Below are positions 1 to 10,282 of a stretch of DNA of 64,000 nucleotides, piece after piece. The DNA is taken from assembly GCA_019633425.1 (NCBI GenBank), contig WSUB01000139.1:47615-111614 (forward strand), written 5' to 3'. The stretch is from Tulasnella sp. 424. Lineage: Eukaryota > Basidiomycota > Agaricomycetes > Cantharellales > Tulasnellaceae. Within the stretch, counting starts at the first letter, position 1. Every line of letters starts with the position of its first letter. The position numbers and the translations under genes are program-made. A model generated the notes under the pieces. That model did no database searches and was not told where the DNA came from. It saw only the letters and a program-made list of their open reading frames with translations.

Positions 1-1062
1 TATCACCAAACAGGCCGTGAGCATGCCGAGATAGTCTTCCATTTGTCGACCTACACTGGCACCGCCATTGACAATTCGGACTCCCAGCTCTGCGAGATTA
101 GAGGGAATCGACATTATGCTTCCCACAGCGGGTATCTAGCCAGCCACGACGTGGCCTTCGAAGCCCATTCCATCGAAGGGCACTTGGCTATTTTTCAATT
201 GTTGGGCGAGACTGTAAAACGCGTTGCTCTTCACATTGACAGGTTCTGCACTATACTCCTCGATGTAGAGTTTAGCGCTGAGCTGCCGACTGGGCAATCC
301 TGACGTAATTGGACCCAAGGGTATTGTAAAAAACGTTCGTACGCCAAGAGCCTAAACATACGAATCCACATTAGACTTTATAACAAGTGGAGTGATTGGA
401 CAGAAGAGTTTGTGAACTTGACCATCATCCTTGAAAATCTTGCTGACAACATCCCATGCGTAAATTCAACGGCGTAGTTTTGAATGACCGCGGCCAAGGT
501 GGCCTGAGACGAAGACGCGCTTGTCAACCAGCTCGGTACTGGAATTTGGTCAGTCCCAACTCGTCACCCAAGAAATATGGCGGCGACATACGTCCGGTTA
601 TGTGTAAAAGACTGTGGATCCACAGTCGAGCCTTGGTATTTCCTTGCCAGTAGCTCACAAGGGACTCTGTGCTAACGAAGTTGAAGGAGCCTTGAGATGG
701 TTCAATGGTAGACTACCAGTGGAAGATATTTTATACATCCTGGAAGAGGATTGGAGAGTGCACTTACGAAGCCGAACGCATTAATGGGTGTAATCATGCC
801 AAAGTCACCGAAACTGACGGAGAAGGACGTTAGAAACGTCCGCGGATCGAAGTTGATAGTCGCCCGTCGCTTACTCAAAAGCCAAAGCCAGGTATTGGCT
901 GATAACTTCACCATATTTGGTGCATGTGCCCCAGAAGCGTTTATGTGTGTATGCGAGGGTATTCAAGTCGCAGAGGCTGGGGCTGGTGCTAGCGGCATCG
1001 ACAGTGGTTGCTAGGAAAGCGGTGCCCACGGACAGCCAGAGAGTAGAAAGACGGGGTAGCAT
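1..1062 (-). pseudogene. GH10 xylanase-like gene, broken copy 1 (3' end outside window)
   Basis: Degenerate copy of the intact GH10-like gene at 7787-9193. It opens with an ATG at 1060-1062 and a signal peptide of the same design (MLPRLSTLWLSVGTAFLA). Exon 1 (875-1062) has the same length, 188 nt, as in the intact copy. Later exons are seen at 768-813, 592-712 and 423-538, with GH10 motifs such as EPSQGS and LPSWLTS. Two lesions break the frame: a 25-nt deletion just before the WDVV motif (about 455-465), and a 14-nt deletion near 265-285 before the LYIEEY motif. The acid/base Glu in WDVVSE also reads Lys (WDVVSK, about 430-445). The donor after exon 4 is weak (GTCAAG). I call it a pseudogene. 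The C-terminal exon lies left of the window. Confidence 0.8.
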
Positions 1063-1114
1063 GAGGGTTAAAGTTTTCGAGCCTTGAAATTGGCCTCTGG
1101 TATGTCTCGGTGCT

Positions 1115-1122
1115 TATTTACA
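1115..1122 (-). promoter_or_regulatory. Decayed TATA box of GH10 copy 1
   Basis: The intact copy has TATAAATA on the minus strand about 55 bp upstream of its ATG. The matching site here reads TGTAAATA. The promoter of the broken copy therefore also appears damaged. Confidence 0.4.
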
Positions 1123-1521
1123 TGCCGCTCCGAGAATCATGGGGGTTGGACGACTGTACGAGGTGGGGAACGGTGGAACATTTCAGAGAAAGTTTCGCAA
1201 GGCACTCCTAGTGAGTCTTTCTTACCCCTGAAGGACTAAGAATCTTGTTCTAAAGGTCTAGAGCAATGCGACCGATGGTTGGCCAAGAGGCGTGGGTTCG
1301 CACGAGAAACTCGTCGATGATGTCCCGATGTTGACGCGACCGCAAATGCCAAGCCCAACATTCAGCTGAGAGAACCGCAGATGTTGAGTTATCACATCTT
1401 CCGAGAGAGATGTTCGTACAGCCTCCGAAGCCTGTGAGTCGGCCCGCTTTGCGGCTTCGAGAATAGCGACGGATGACCGGCGGACATAGCGGCTGAGCCG
1501 AACCCTGGTTCGTCAAGGCAC
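1123..1521. repeat. Upstream block shared with 9250-9670
   Basis: The 5' flank of GH10 copy 1 is closely similar to the 5' flank of the intact copy. The best match is a stretch of about 110 bp starting near 1290 here and near 9450 there. The similarity continues past the insertion at 1522-1949 and resumes at 1950-2040. This shows that gene and flank were duplicated together. No gene is recognised in the block, though several frames stay open for 70-100 codons in both copies. Confidence 0.7.
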
Positions 1522-1643
1522 TATTTTTTTTTTTTGGGGGGGGGGGGGGGGAGCGTTTTTTATTTGGTTTTATTAGTGAACATGGAATTATATGAAACAA
1601 CAAGGGGATAAAGGGCTAAGCAGAGACGGGTTATTTTGACAAT

Positions 1644-1653
1644 NNNNNNNNNN
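1644..1653. other. Assembly gap (10 N)
   Basis: Ten N bases lie between a T/G homopolymer region and a C-rich stretch. The true length of the insertion here is uncertain. Confidence 0.95.
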
Positions 1654-1895
1654 CCACCCGGCCGCGCCCGCCCCCCGCCTAGGCGCCCTACCCCCCCGCT
1701 CCCTGACTCCCTCCATCATTTTTTCTTGCGGGGGGGGGGGGGGCCCATCATGTTTATTGTACGTATACTAGTCAATCTAGACTTATATGAAACAACAAGG
1801 GGAGACAGAGCTAATCCTCGCAGGGATATTGAGAGCATTAGGGCTGTATAAACAGACCCTTTACAGACGCGTCGTGTGACGCGTACGATCAAGGC

Positions 1896-1934
1896 ACTAA
1901 TAACAACGCATCCCCATGCTAAGTTGTTATTAGT
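1896..1934. repeat. Perfect 12-bp inverted repeat
   Basis: ACTAATAACAAC at 1896-1907 is answered by GTTGTTATTAGT at 1923-1934 across a 15-bp loop. It sits at the right end of the inserted segment and may be the hairpin of a small transposon-like element. Confidence 0.7.
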
Positions 1935-2182
1935 CTGATTCAGGAGACTGTCAAGGCACAACCTTTCAGAAGCAGGTCCGTCCAACCACATACCAGTATT
2001 GCCATATCTCCAGGAACATTCAGCCACGTCCGCTGGACTTGATTCCTATTTCCGCGGAGATTGTGTATGTACCTAACTCTACTAGGTACTTATTTAGGTT
2101 TAGGCAGGAGGCGAGCAAACACAAAACAACGATATGAATTCATCTCATGGCTCAGCTAAACGTCAACTAATGCATTAACCCG

Positions 2183-2998
2183 CTATATATAGTTATCATC
2201 AACTGTGGTGACGGTAAGATAATTAACGATTACATTGTACGCTATGATGAGAACGTAGTTGGCATCAAATAGGGTCTCCGACCACGGCGGGCCACCCCAA
2301 GATTCAGTTCCCTCAATGGTTGTAATGTCTGTAATACCCGAAGTGAGGACTCCAACACATCGGGGACTCCCATATATCATGGGTGACCAGAATTAAATCA
2401 GCAAAAAGATTCAATGAAACGAATGCGAACGCAGATGAGGGTCTTTACCGAGCAAGTAGATAGCACGGTGATATAATCTTCTGCTTGTCGCCTGGGGCTA
2501 GCAGATCCATTGGCGATACGAACGTAAGTTCTAGACGACAATATTCCCAAAATAATCAGTTCCGCCCCGGAATGTGTTCCAGTTAGCTGCCAAACTTACG
2601 CGTGTACGCCCAGTCCAAGTCCAGGGCGATAAATCTCTGCACATTCAGCTAAGGTGTTGGGATTTGAGGGGTAACCCAGTGTCCCTCGAACCAAATTCCA
2701 CCAAGCGGTATGCCCATACTTTTAAGATCCTGGGCGAGGTAAAACAAAGCATCGCTTTTTGCGTTGACTTTCTCTGCACCGTATTCCTCGATGTAAAGTT
2801 TGGCGTTGGGGTCTACTGACCGTGCAGCGACGAGTGCGATTTGGACGTAGTCGGAGCCGAGGACATTGTAGAAGACGTTGCTGCGCCACTTGCCTATTTA
2901 TCCAATACGTTAGTAAGAAGAAAAAAGAGGAGGGAGGAGAGCGGCCGTAAGCACTGTTGTCTTCGAAGATCTCGCTCACGACATCCCACTGCCTTGGC
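2183..2998 (-). pseudogene. GH10 xylanase-like gene, truncated copy 2
   Basis: Only the C-terminal two thirds of the family can be traced. WDVVSEIFEDN (acid/base motif) lies at about 2960-2995, VDPNAKLYIEEYGAE at about 2770-2815, the YIT..LSTC segment around 2480-2540, and the C-terminal SPRCVGVLTSGITD..LFDANY segment ends in TAG at 2183-2185. The signal peptide and first exons are absent; the sequence above 3000 no longer matches. A stop interrupts the region that should read IPT..NVQRF (about 2650). As in the other copies, the split codon at the nucleophile position gives Gln (CAA) instead of Glu. Confidence 0.75.
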
Positions 2999-3752
2999 CT
3001 CCCAAGGAAACTCAAACGCTGGTTCGAAGAAAGATATGAGATCCAAATAATGAAACTCTGGCGGTTGGAAAGGATGGCCAGTATGCGTTGCGCTTCTAGC
3101 TAAGACAAGTTCAAAGCGCCGAAAGGCCAGATGGAGAGAGGCAACAGGATATCTAACGCAGCCCAGCGGCTGAATTAGGACAAATGTGGAGTAACCAGGC
3201 GCGGGCCAGCAACAAGCTTAGGAAGCAACCCTGACTGACCGATGAGAAAGCAGTTGAACGACCGAACCCAGTGGAAGAAAACTGCTTCACAGCGGCTCAA
3301 GCGACACCCAATAGCAGCACCACTAACATTTTGGAGCCCATTTCGATAACAAAGCGAAGGTGTCGGCACTGCGCTTGAGGCTGTGAGGCGTCGGGTACGG
3401 GGGAGTGGGCCACTACGCATTATGGATTCAGAGGCCAAAACCTTTCCAGCGGCGATGGCACTTTCTGAGAGGGTGAGAGACCGAGATTGGAAAAGCAGCA
3501 GGAGTGCTGGAGGTTGACGTTGAACTAGAAGAGATATGAGGATGGGAATGCCGCCGAGGACTGTTTGTTGCGGCGGCGCGGGAAGACAAGTGGATGTGGC
3601 GATGAAGCCGCGCCGTGGCTTGATTACAACTCTCCCGACCACCACCTTTTGATTTCTTATCCTGCGTTAGCGCGGTCTACTCGCAGTTAGTCCCGCTCAT
3701 CTTCTCCGACCAGCGTCGGCCGAATCCAAGCGTTTCTTGCCGCTTTTAGTCG
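2999..3752. other. No recognised gene
   Basis: Between the truncated GH10 copy and the kinase-TPR gene. A minus-strand frame at 3175-3645 stays open for 156 codons, but it starts with GTG and resembles nothing I know. The region should contain the promoter and 5' leader of the downstream plus-strand gene. I see no clear TATA box. Confidence 0.4.
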
Positions 3753-6180
3753 ATGCAGAGGTTGATCTCAAAACTCCTCGAACCATTTCATGCCCGACGT
3801 GCCAGGGTACCGACGTCGACACCTGACACCTCAGCGGTCGACGGAGACAACGACGAGACCGCACACCACCGCGCTCAAATCGAAGTCACGGAGGGAACAG
3901 CAGCAAGGAAATCTTCAGCGGTGAGTTCAATTCCCATCCGCAGTTGACTCGGAATGATTGACGAGATTGCCACAGCGGCAAAGGCTGGATGGCTTAGCAA
4001 GTTTCCGGATTCATTCTAGTGCAATCATCTTTACCTCAGGGGGCTCGCCGTATGGAAGTGGTGGTAAGGCAGACGTGGTTCAGGCGACGTTTCACTGGGA
4101 CAATGGGGACGAGGAACAAGTGGTGGCAGTGAAGAAACTCCGATCCCATGGAGGCATTAACCAAAAGAAGTTCTCGAACGTAAGGATGATCGCTCATGCG
4201 AACCACTGCGTAGAGCTTATGGAATCCATCTAGGAATTTGTTCATGAGGTGGAGATAATGGCTGGGCTGTCACACAACAACATTGTCAAATTGGTTGGCT
4301 TTGTCGAAGACCTCGAAAATGGCAAGGCTTGGATAGTTTTGTCCTGGGAGGCGAATGGGAACGTTAGCGAATTCCTTGCTACTGGGAGATGGGAAATTCC
4401 GGAACGTGTTTCACTTGTAAGCGAAAATGGTCCATGCGAAGGATTTGAGAACAGATAATGACGCTCTTATTCCAGATCAAAGATACATTTGAGGGTGTCA
4501 AGTATCTTCACACCCGCCAACCACCTATTTGCCACGGCGACCTCAAGTCGGTGAGCTGGTCGCTCTCCACAAGATTGGAGTCTAACATCTCACGTCAACG
4601 GCGCTTTAGTTCAACATTCTCGTCAGCTCGTCCTACCGCGCAATAATTACCGATTTTGGCTCGGCACGTGCTATCACCGAGTCAGAAGACAGGGTCATAG
4701 ACGAAGAACTTGACCGGCGGGCCCAGCGAAGTCCGACGACGGTGCAAGCCCGCCCTCAAATACACGTCAGCGCTGTCGGCAATCAGTTGACGTTAACAGG
4801 ACCTGCTTGGTCGCTCCGCTGGGCGCCTCCTGAAGTTGTAAATGGGAAACCCCCCGGTCTATCGACAGATATTTGGGCAGCTGGCTGGATCGCCTGGGAG
4901 GTAAGCGGGAATGCAAATATTCAATATTCTTATCATCGCTCGTTTCCATTGACCAACCCTTCATCAGGTCATGACAGACAAAGTCCCATTTCACGAAGTT
5001 AACTCGGCGGGCGCTATAACGCTGATGGTGATTCAAGGAGAGGTTCCTGAGACTCGCGAAGATGCACAGCTGGGGCAGATTATTAGGCTTTGCAGTCTGA
5101 TGAAGGATTGTTGGGCATTCGATCCCAAGGGTAGACCGAATATTGCCCAGTGCTGCAGTGAGCTGCAATGGATCGTGAGTCCAGCGGTGATTTTTTGGTG
5201 GACGTTCCTAACATGCGTCCTGGTTTCAGCCTTCAATTCCCCCATCCCGTGGGACAGCCTCAGACAGCAGAGTTCCATCTATCCAGCTGTTACTCGAAAT
5301 GGGTCAGATGCATTATGTGCAGGGTAGCCATGAAAAGGCGACCTCGCTGTTCCAGGAAGCACTCTCTCGCGCGAAGTCTTCGGATAACCAAATTGCGGCC
5401 GCAAATGCATTACGTTTCCTAGGGCATGTCCACGGAGCTCAATCAAGATTCACCCAGGCAGAAGAGTCGTACATCCAAGCGCTGGAAATCTGCGGTTGCG
5501 TCAGCGATGACCTTGGTCGAGCGAATACGTTGCCTGGGCTGGGGCAGATATACCTTCGTCAGTCCAAATACACCCAGGCAGAAGAGTCCTTCACTCAAGC
5601 GCACAAAATATTCACCCGCGTGGGTGTTGACGTCGGTCAAGCGAATGCGTTGCATGGATTGGGAGACACTTACTATAGGCAATCCAAACTTACCCAGGCC
5701 GAAGAGTCGTACACCCGAGCGCGAGAACTCTACGCTCGCATCGGTGACGACAAGGGTCGAGCGCACACGTTGCTCGGGCAGGGACACGTCTACAGCATGC
5801 AATCCAAGTTCACCCAGGCCGAAGGGTCGTACACCCGAGCGCAAGAAATCTACGCCCGCGTCGGTGATGACGCGGGTGCATCGAACACGTTGCAGGGGCT
5901 GGGAGACGTATACCTTCGTCAATCCAAATACACTCAGGCAGAAGAGTCGTACACCCGAGCGCACGAAATCAAGGCTCGCCTCGGTAGTAGCCTGGGTCGA
6001 GCGAGCGCGTTATTTGGTCTTGGTCAACTGAAGCGAAAGCAAGGCCGCAACGCTGAGGCCGCGTTACACTATGCAGAAGCAAAAGACTTATTTGCTCAGA
6101 TTGGCTACACTCACAGCGAGGAGGACGCTGCTCTTTGGCTCGCGGTTGTGTCGTCGACACAAAGCTCACCCATGCCCTGA
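3753..6180 (+). CDS. TKL-type protein kinase fused to tetratricopeptide repeats
   Basis: Seven exons join in frame to 692 codons: 3753-3920, 3976-4179, 4234-4416, 4476-4550, 4610-4900, 4968-5174, 5230-6180. All introns are GT..AG and about 50-70 bp. Residues about 75-376 form a kinase domain: loop PYGSGGKADVV, Lys in VVAVKK (about 109), HGDLKSFNIL (HGD in place of HRD), TDFGSAR and RWAPPEV. A short linker leads into about seven TPR units of 40 residues ending near 690, each with the core QSKYTQAEESYTRA. The 120-nt units are highly alike, so they are tandem repeats at the DNA level too. Such fusions are common in Agaricomycete genomes; TPRs usually bind partner proteins, so a signalling scaffold role is inferred. 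A paralogue lies inverted at 62671-64000, and both have a 951-nt last exon and a 207-nt penultimate exon. The start codon is less certain than the rest. Confidence 0.85.
5420..6050 (+). repeat. 120-bp tandem repeat encoding TPR units
   Basis: At least five consecutive 120-bp units within the last exon of the kinase-TPR gene each encode one 40-residue TPR. Units share the codon pattern for TQAEES and GDD.GRA.TL. The high identity suggests recent expansion or gene conversion, so copy number may vary between strains. Confidence 0.85.
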
Positions 6181-7289
6181 CCTCACGCATCTATACACCC
6201 CAAAATCCTATTCATAAAACTTTCTTAGTGACAGGGCGCCCTCCACCTTAACGTTGTGAGCTATCTGTGGGATCCCGTCTCTTCCCGCTCGTTTCTGTTG
6301 TACGGTCGCCAGGGAAGCATCTGATCCCCTTTTCCTGTACCCCATTATATCCCTTAGCTCACCTGTACTCTGAGTATCCTAATGCCATCGGTCATTGAAT
6401 TATAATGGATCGGATCTCCCACACCCGGGCTGCATGCTCCACTTGAGCGACGTATTTTAACACCACTCCCGCGACGGGTTATTTACCACTCTAGTAATCT
6501 GACGCTTTTACAAAGGCCCCTACGACAGCAAAGAGAACTAACTATGGAATCGGATGGATTGGGGTGCCCGATGGTTACTTTGATCAAGAACGCCAAAAGA
6601 CACACCGACACGCATAACTGACTACAGGAATGCCCGTACCGTGTCGCAGTACAGTGAAGTTGGGACAAAGGAGGCTGCATTACTTGTCACAGGTACCTAT
6701 TTGGTGCGTCAACAATACAGTGCAACAGGGGGACCGTGGGCTTGACCGGGCAGCAAGTCGGGTTGAGAGCTTCATCGAGTCCGCCTTTCTTTGTATACTG
6801 CGCGACCCTTACCAGTGCATACAAATCATAAACAGGTGATAATTTGGGTCTTGGATTTCATCAGCTGAGTCGCCATGCTTGGGGAGTGCATGGATTTCGA
6901 CTCACCGAATGCACATTGCGTTGGTATCCGGAAGTTCCCGTCGCGGAGCGCTAGCATAGGAAAACGGGGAAATGGATCGAGCCTAGAAATCAGCGATGCC
7001 TAATGCGCGTGAATGAACCACGAACAGACTAGTATTTACTGTTTCAGATGGTCGACAGCCCTTCTCCTGAAGATTGAGACCAGGATCACCTATTAAGACT
7101 GGCCACCACAATGAAATTTAGTCGATGTCGCTGTTGCTGGGCAAAGACCCAAAGTAATCTTGGTATTTCGTGGTGGAGGCGGGAGCTTTCAGGCAAGGAG
7201 ATTAGGTTGGAACCAAAGTGCTATGAGCTTTTCCGAGGGTGCTTTAGGGTGGTGCACTTGTCGAGTCTTGACTGGACGCTGAATGTGAT
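6181..7289. other. Intergenic, no gene seen
   Basis: About 1.1 kb downstream of the kinase-TPR gene. The ORFs present are short (under 75 codons) and unrelated to known families. It ends at a small GH10 relic. Confidence 0.4.
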
Positions 7290-7440
7290 CGACTTCAAGA
7301 ATTGTCCTCTGTAGTGGCCGGCGACTGTTGTAACGTGGTCTTGTATGATGGAAATCAGCTGCGATTTGGACCAGATAGAGTTTGTCAACCAGCTCGGAAC
7401 TAATAAAGGCAAGTCAGAGACGAGACGACTCGCGAGACTG
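7290..7440 (-). pseudogene. GH10 relic (copy 4, about 40 codons)
   Basis: The minus-strand frame contains LLVPSWLTNSIWSKSQL followed by a stretch ending in TTVAGHYRGQ. This matches the GH10 region between the first substrate-binding loop and the acid/base motif (compare LPTWLTSGSF..VIQNYVTTVASRYKGK in the intact copy). The sequence on either side does not continue the family, so it is an isolated exon relic. Confidence 0.65.
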
Positions 7441-7786
7441 CCAGTGATATCGCGATGTACCAATCATGAACCAACCTCCTGTATTCTCATGACAAGATCA
7501 TCGATAATAAACCGACGATGTCGCGAATGCCGAGTTCTAAACAGTAAATCTTTACGTTGGATCCCAAGATTCCCCAACTCAGATTACGCACAGCCTAGGC
7601 AGGATAAATACGGACCAAGTTTCACATCTGAATAGAGATACATGTAGTCCGGCGGAAAAAGAACTTCAAGCAAAACCCAGGGAAAAAATCGACACGTTTA
7701 CGACCTAGTAGATAGTACAATTCCGTGAAGATGTTGCGAGATCTGCGCGTTCCAAACCCATCACCGAGAATAGGAAGGACCGGTGA

Positions 7787-9193
7787 TCAAGAGTAATTCC
7801 CGTTGATAGTGGCAGCGGTAAGGCTGTTGGAGATACCATAATATGCCTGAACTGGGATATAGTTCGCATCGAAGAGCGTTTCGGTCCAGGTAGGTCCTCC
7901 CCACACGCCAGTGCCCTCGATTGTGATACTGTCAACAATGCCTGAGGTTATGACGCCCACGCATCGTGGGCTATCCTGTAAGCGATTAAAAAAGGGAGTG
8001 GGTTTCAGAAAAAAAGTAGTCGTGTATTGGAGAAGAAGTGTTTAGGTTCTCACCAAGCAGACAGAAAGCATGGCTTTATAGTCATTCGTCTGTTGACTAA
8101 CAGTGACACCGCCATTCACGATTCGTACTCCCATCTCTGCAGAATTAGAGGGAGATCTTGGGTTAGGCATGTGACACAAATCGCCGAATTGTCTCAGGAA
8201 AAAGACGTACGGGTATACGCCCAATCCAAGCCCAACGACGCGAACCTGGCCACGTTTGTCGTCATGCTGCTCACAGAGGGGATCTGACCAGCCTTGACGT
8301 GGACCTCCAAGCCGATTCCATCGAGGGGCACTCCGCTAGCTTTCAATTGTTGGGCGAGGGTGTATAATGCGTTGCTCTTCACATTGACAGCCTCGGCGCC
8401 GAGCTCCTCGATGTAGAGTTTCGCGCCGGGATCAGCTGCACGAGCTGCCGACAGGGCTATCCTGACGTAATTGGGCCCAATGGTATTGTAAAAAACGTTC
8501 TGACGCCAACCGCCTAACATATCGAATCCACATTAGACTGTATAAAAAGAGAGGGGATTGGGCGGAAGGAGTTGAGGAGCCTTACCATCATCATTAAAGA
8601 TCTCGCTGACAACATCCCAAGCGTAGATCTTGCCTTTGTAACGGCTAGCAACTGTCGTCACGTAGTTCTGGATGACTGTGGTCAAGGTCGCCGAACTAAA
8701 ACTCCCGGATGTTAACCAGGTCGGTACTAGGATCTGGTCAGCCCCAATTCGTCATCTGGGAGATGTGGCAGCGACATACGTCCATCAATGGGTAAAAGAC
8801 TATGGATCCACAGTCGAGCCTTGGTTTTTGCTAGCCAGTAGCTCACTACCGCGTCTGAGGTACCATAGTTGAAAGCGCCTTGAGACGGTTCAAGAAATCC
8901 AAAAGCATCGATGGGCGTAATGATGCCAAATTCACCGAAACTAACGGGGAATGAGGATATTAGAAGAGACCCATGGATCGAAGATGGCAGTCCACCGTCG
9001 CTTACTTCAAAGACAAAGCATTATACTGGCTGATGGTCACAGGATATTTGGCGCATGTGCCCCAGAAGCGTTTATGTGTGTAAGCAAGGGTGTTCAAGCC
9101 ACAGAGGTTGGGGCTGGTGCAAGCGGCATCGGCAGTGGTTGCTAGGAAAGCGGTCCCCACGGACAACCAGAGAGTAGAGAGACGCGGTAGCAT
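7787..9193 (-). CDS. GH10 endo-xylanase-fold secreted protein, predicted inactive
   Basis: Six exons read in frame to 354 residues: 9193-9006, 8940-8780, 8726-8586, 8513-8211, 8136-8054, 7975-7787. The start is ATG at 9191-9193, with a signal peptide ending near ATTADA. GH10 landmarks are EPSQGAFNYG, LPTWLTSGSF, the acid/base motif WDVVSEIFND (Glu about 158), VFYNTIGPNYVRIALSAARA, AKLYIEELGAE, VPLDGIGLEVHV and the C-terminal ETLFDANY. GH10 enzymes cleave beta-1,4-xylan with an acid/base Glu and a nucleophile Glu in a TELD-type motif. Here the predicted motif is YTQMGVRI, with Gln about 265 encoded by a codon split across an intron (8211 and 8136-8135). The Trp usually found in the GVTxWG motif is also missing (GVITSG). 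The gene looks intact but probably does not hydrolyse xylan in the normal way. It could be a binding or decoy protein. Confidence 0.8.
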
Positions 9194-9245
9194 AAGGGTC
9201 CAAGTTTTCGAGCCCTGAACTTGACCTGTGATATGTCTCGGTACT

Positions 9246-9253
9246 TATTTATA
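9246..9253 (-). promoter_or_regulatory. TATA box of the intact GH10-like gene
   Basis: TATAAATA on the minus strand, about 55 bp upstream of the ATG at 9193. Transcription would begin a few tens of bases upstream of the start codon. Confidence 0.5.
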
Positions 9254-10282
9254 CGCCTCTCCGAGACTCATGGGATCGGACTATTGTGCGACATGGGGAA
9301 CGGTTGATAGTTCAGAGAAAGGTTCGCAAGGTACACCTAGCGAGTTGTTATTACCCCTGAGGGACTAAGAATCTTAGTGGGAGAGACATTAGAAAGGTCG
9401 TGCAAAAGGCGCTTAGAGCAATGCGACCGATGGTTGGCCAAGAGGCGTAGGTTCGCATGACAAGCTCGTCGATGATGTCCCGATGTTGACGCGACCGCAG
9501 ATGCCAAGCCCAACATTCAGCTGAGAGAACCGCAGGCGTTGAATGATCGTATCTCCCCGAGAGAGATGCTCATACGGCCTCCGAAGCCCATGAGTCAGCC
9601 CGCTTTGCGACTTCGAGAATAGCAATGGTGCACCGGCGGACATAGCTGAGCCGAACCTGGTTCGTCAAGGCACGACCTTCCAGAAGCAGGTCGGTCCAAA
9701 CGCATGCCATTGCCGTATTTCCAGGAACATCTGGCCACGCTTACATGTGGATTGGATTTCTATTTCTGTAATTTTCTGACCTCTTTATGGAGATTGTAGC
9801 GAGAGTCACTGCCTTGTTGGGGGGGTGACCTTCAGGGGAAGTGATCTGCGTGATATTGTTCCCATGATAACGTTGTGTTGTCGATCCATTTGTGTATGTG
9901 CGGGGACATTCGGCACGAGTTGAGCTGGTGTTCGGCAGCAGGGTGGTACCTGTGAGCGACAAAGTCGGTCCACTGCAAGACGGCTTGAAAGTTCTTGTTG
10001 CGAGGCTTTTTGCAACGACAATGAAAAGCACTGTGACGATGTCTTGGCGGAACATCCGAAGCTGAGGAAGGTTCGTGAACGGTTGCCGAGATGTGTGGGC
10101 GGTAACCAGGAGAGAGGCTAGACCTGGGTTTGTCCCTGTTTTGGGAGAGTCCGATGGGCGCAGCGAGATTGTTGCTTGGACTGAGACTTCTTCTCCCGTC
10201 CTCTTTTGCTATTCTCAAAATACCACCGCACTCTGGTCCTCAAGTGACCACCCATATACCCTCACTCTTCTTATAACGACTA
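9254..10282. other. Intergenic: duplicated GH10 flank, then promoter of the PAK-like kinase
   Basis: 9254-9780 is the counterpart of the block at 1123-2050 (without the 430-bp insertion). 9780-10282 is unique here and should hold the promoter of the plus-strand kinase gene. Overlapping minus-strand frames of 71-128 codons at 9741-10218 have no recognisable content and are left uncalled. Confidence 0.45.

Larger units (their letters stand above)
1522..1949. mobile_element. Insertion of about 430 bp flanked by a 10-bp direct repeat
   Basis: Comparison with the duplicate flank at 9660-9680 shows that GTCAAGGCAC occurs once there. Here it occurs at both 1512-1521 and 1950-1959, as a target-site duplication would. 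The insert begins with a T-run followed by a G-run. It has a second similar T/G-run near 1720-1742 and a repeated motif TATATGAAACAACAAGGGG at about 1590 and 1783. It carries a perfect 12-bp inverted repeat (1896-1907 with 1923-1934) and a 10-base N gap at 1644-1653. A T-rich left end could be the tail of a minus-strand retroposon. No coding capacity is seen. A third partial copy of the target motif at 1889-1897 suggests two insertion steps. Confidence 0.5.

Noticed and set aside
3175..3645. Minus-strand open frame of 156 codons before the kinase-TPR gene
   Set aside because: It starts with GTG, has no recognisable motif, and lies where the leader of the plus-strand gene should be.
5426..6031. 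Second plus-strand frame and a minus-strand frame (5443-5964) over the TPR exon
   Set aside because: Both are shadows of the 120-bp repeat; because the unit is a multiple of three, alternative frames stay open too.
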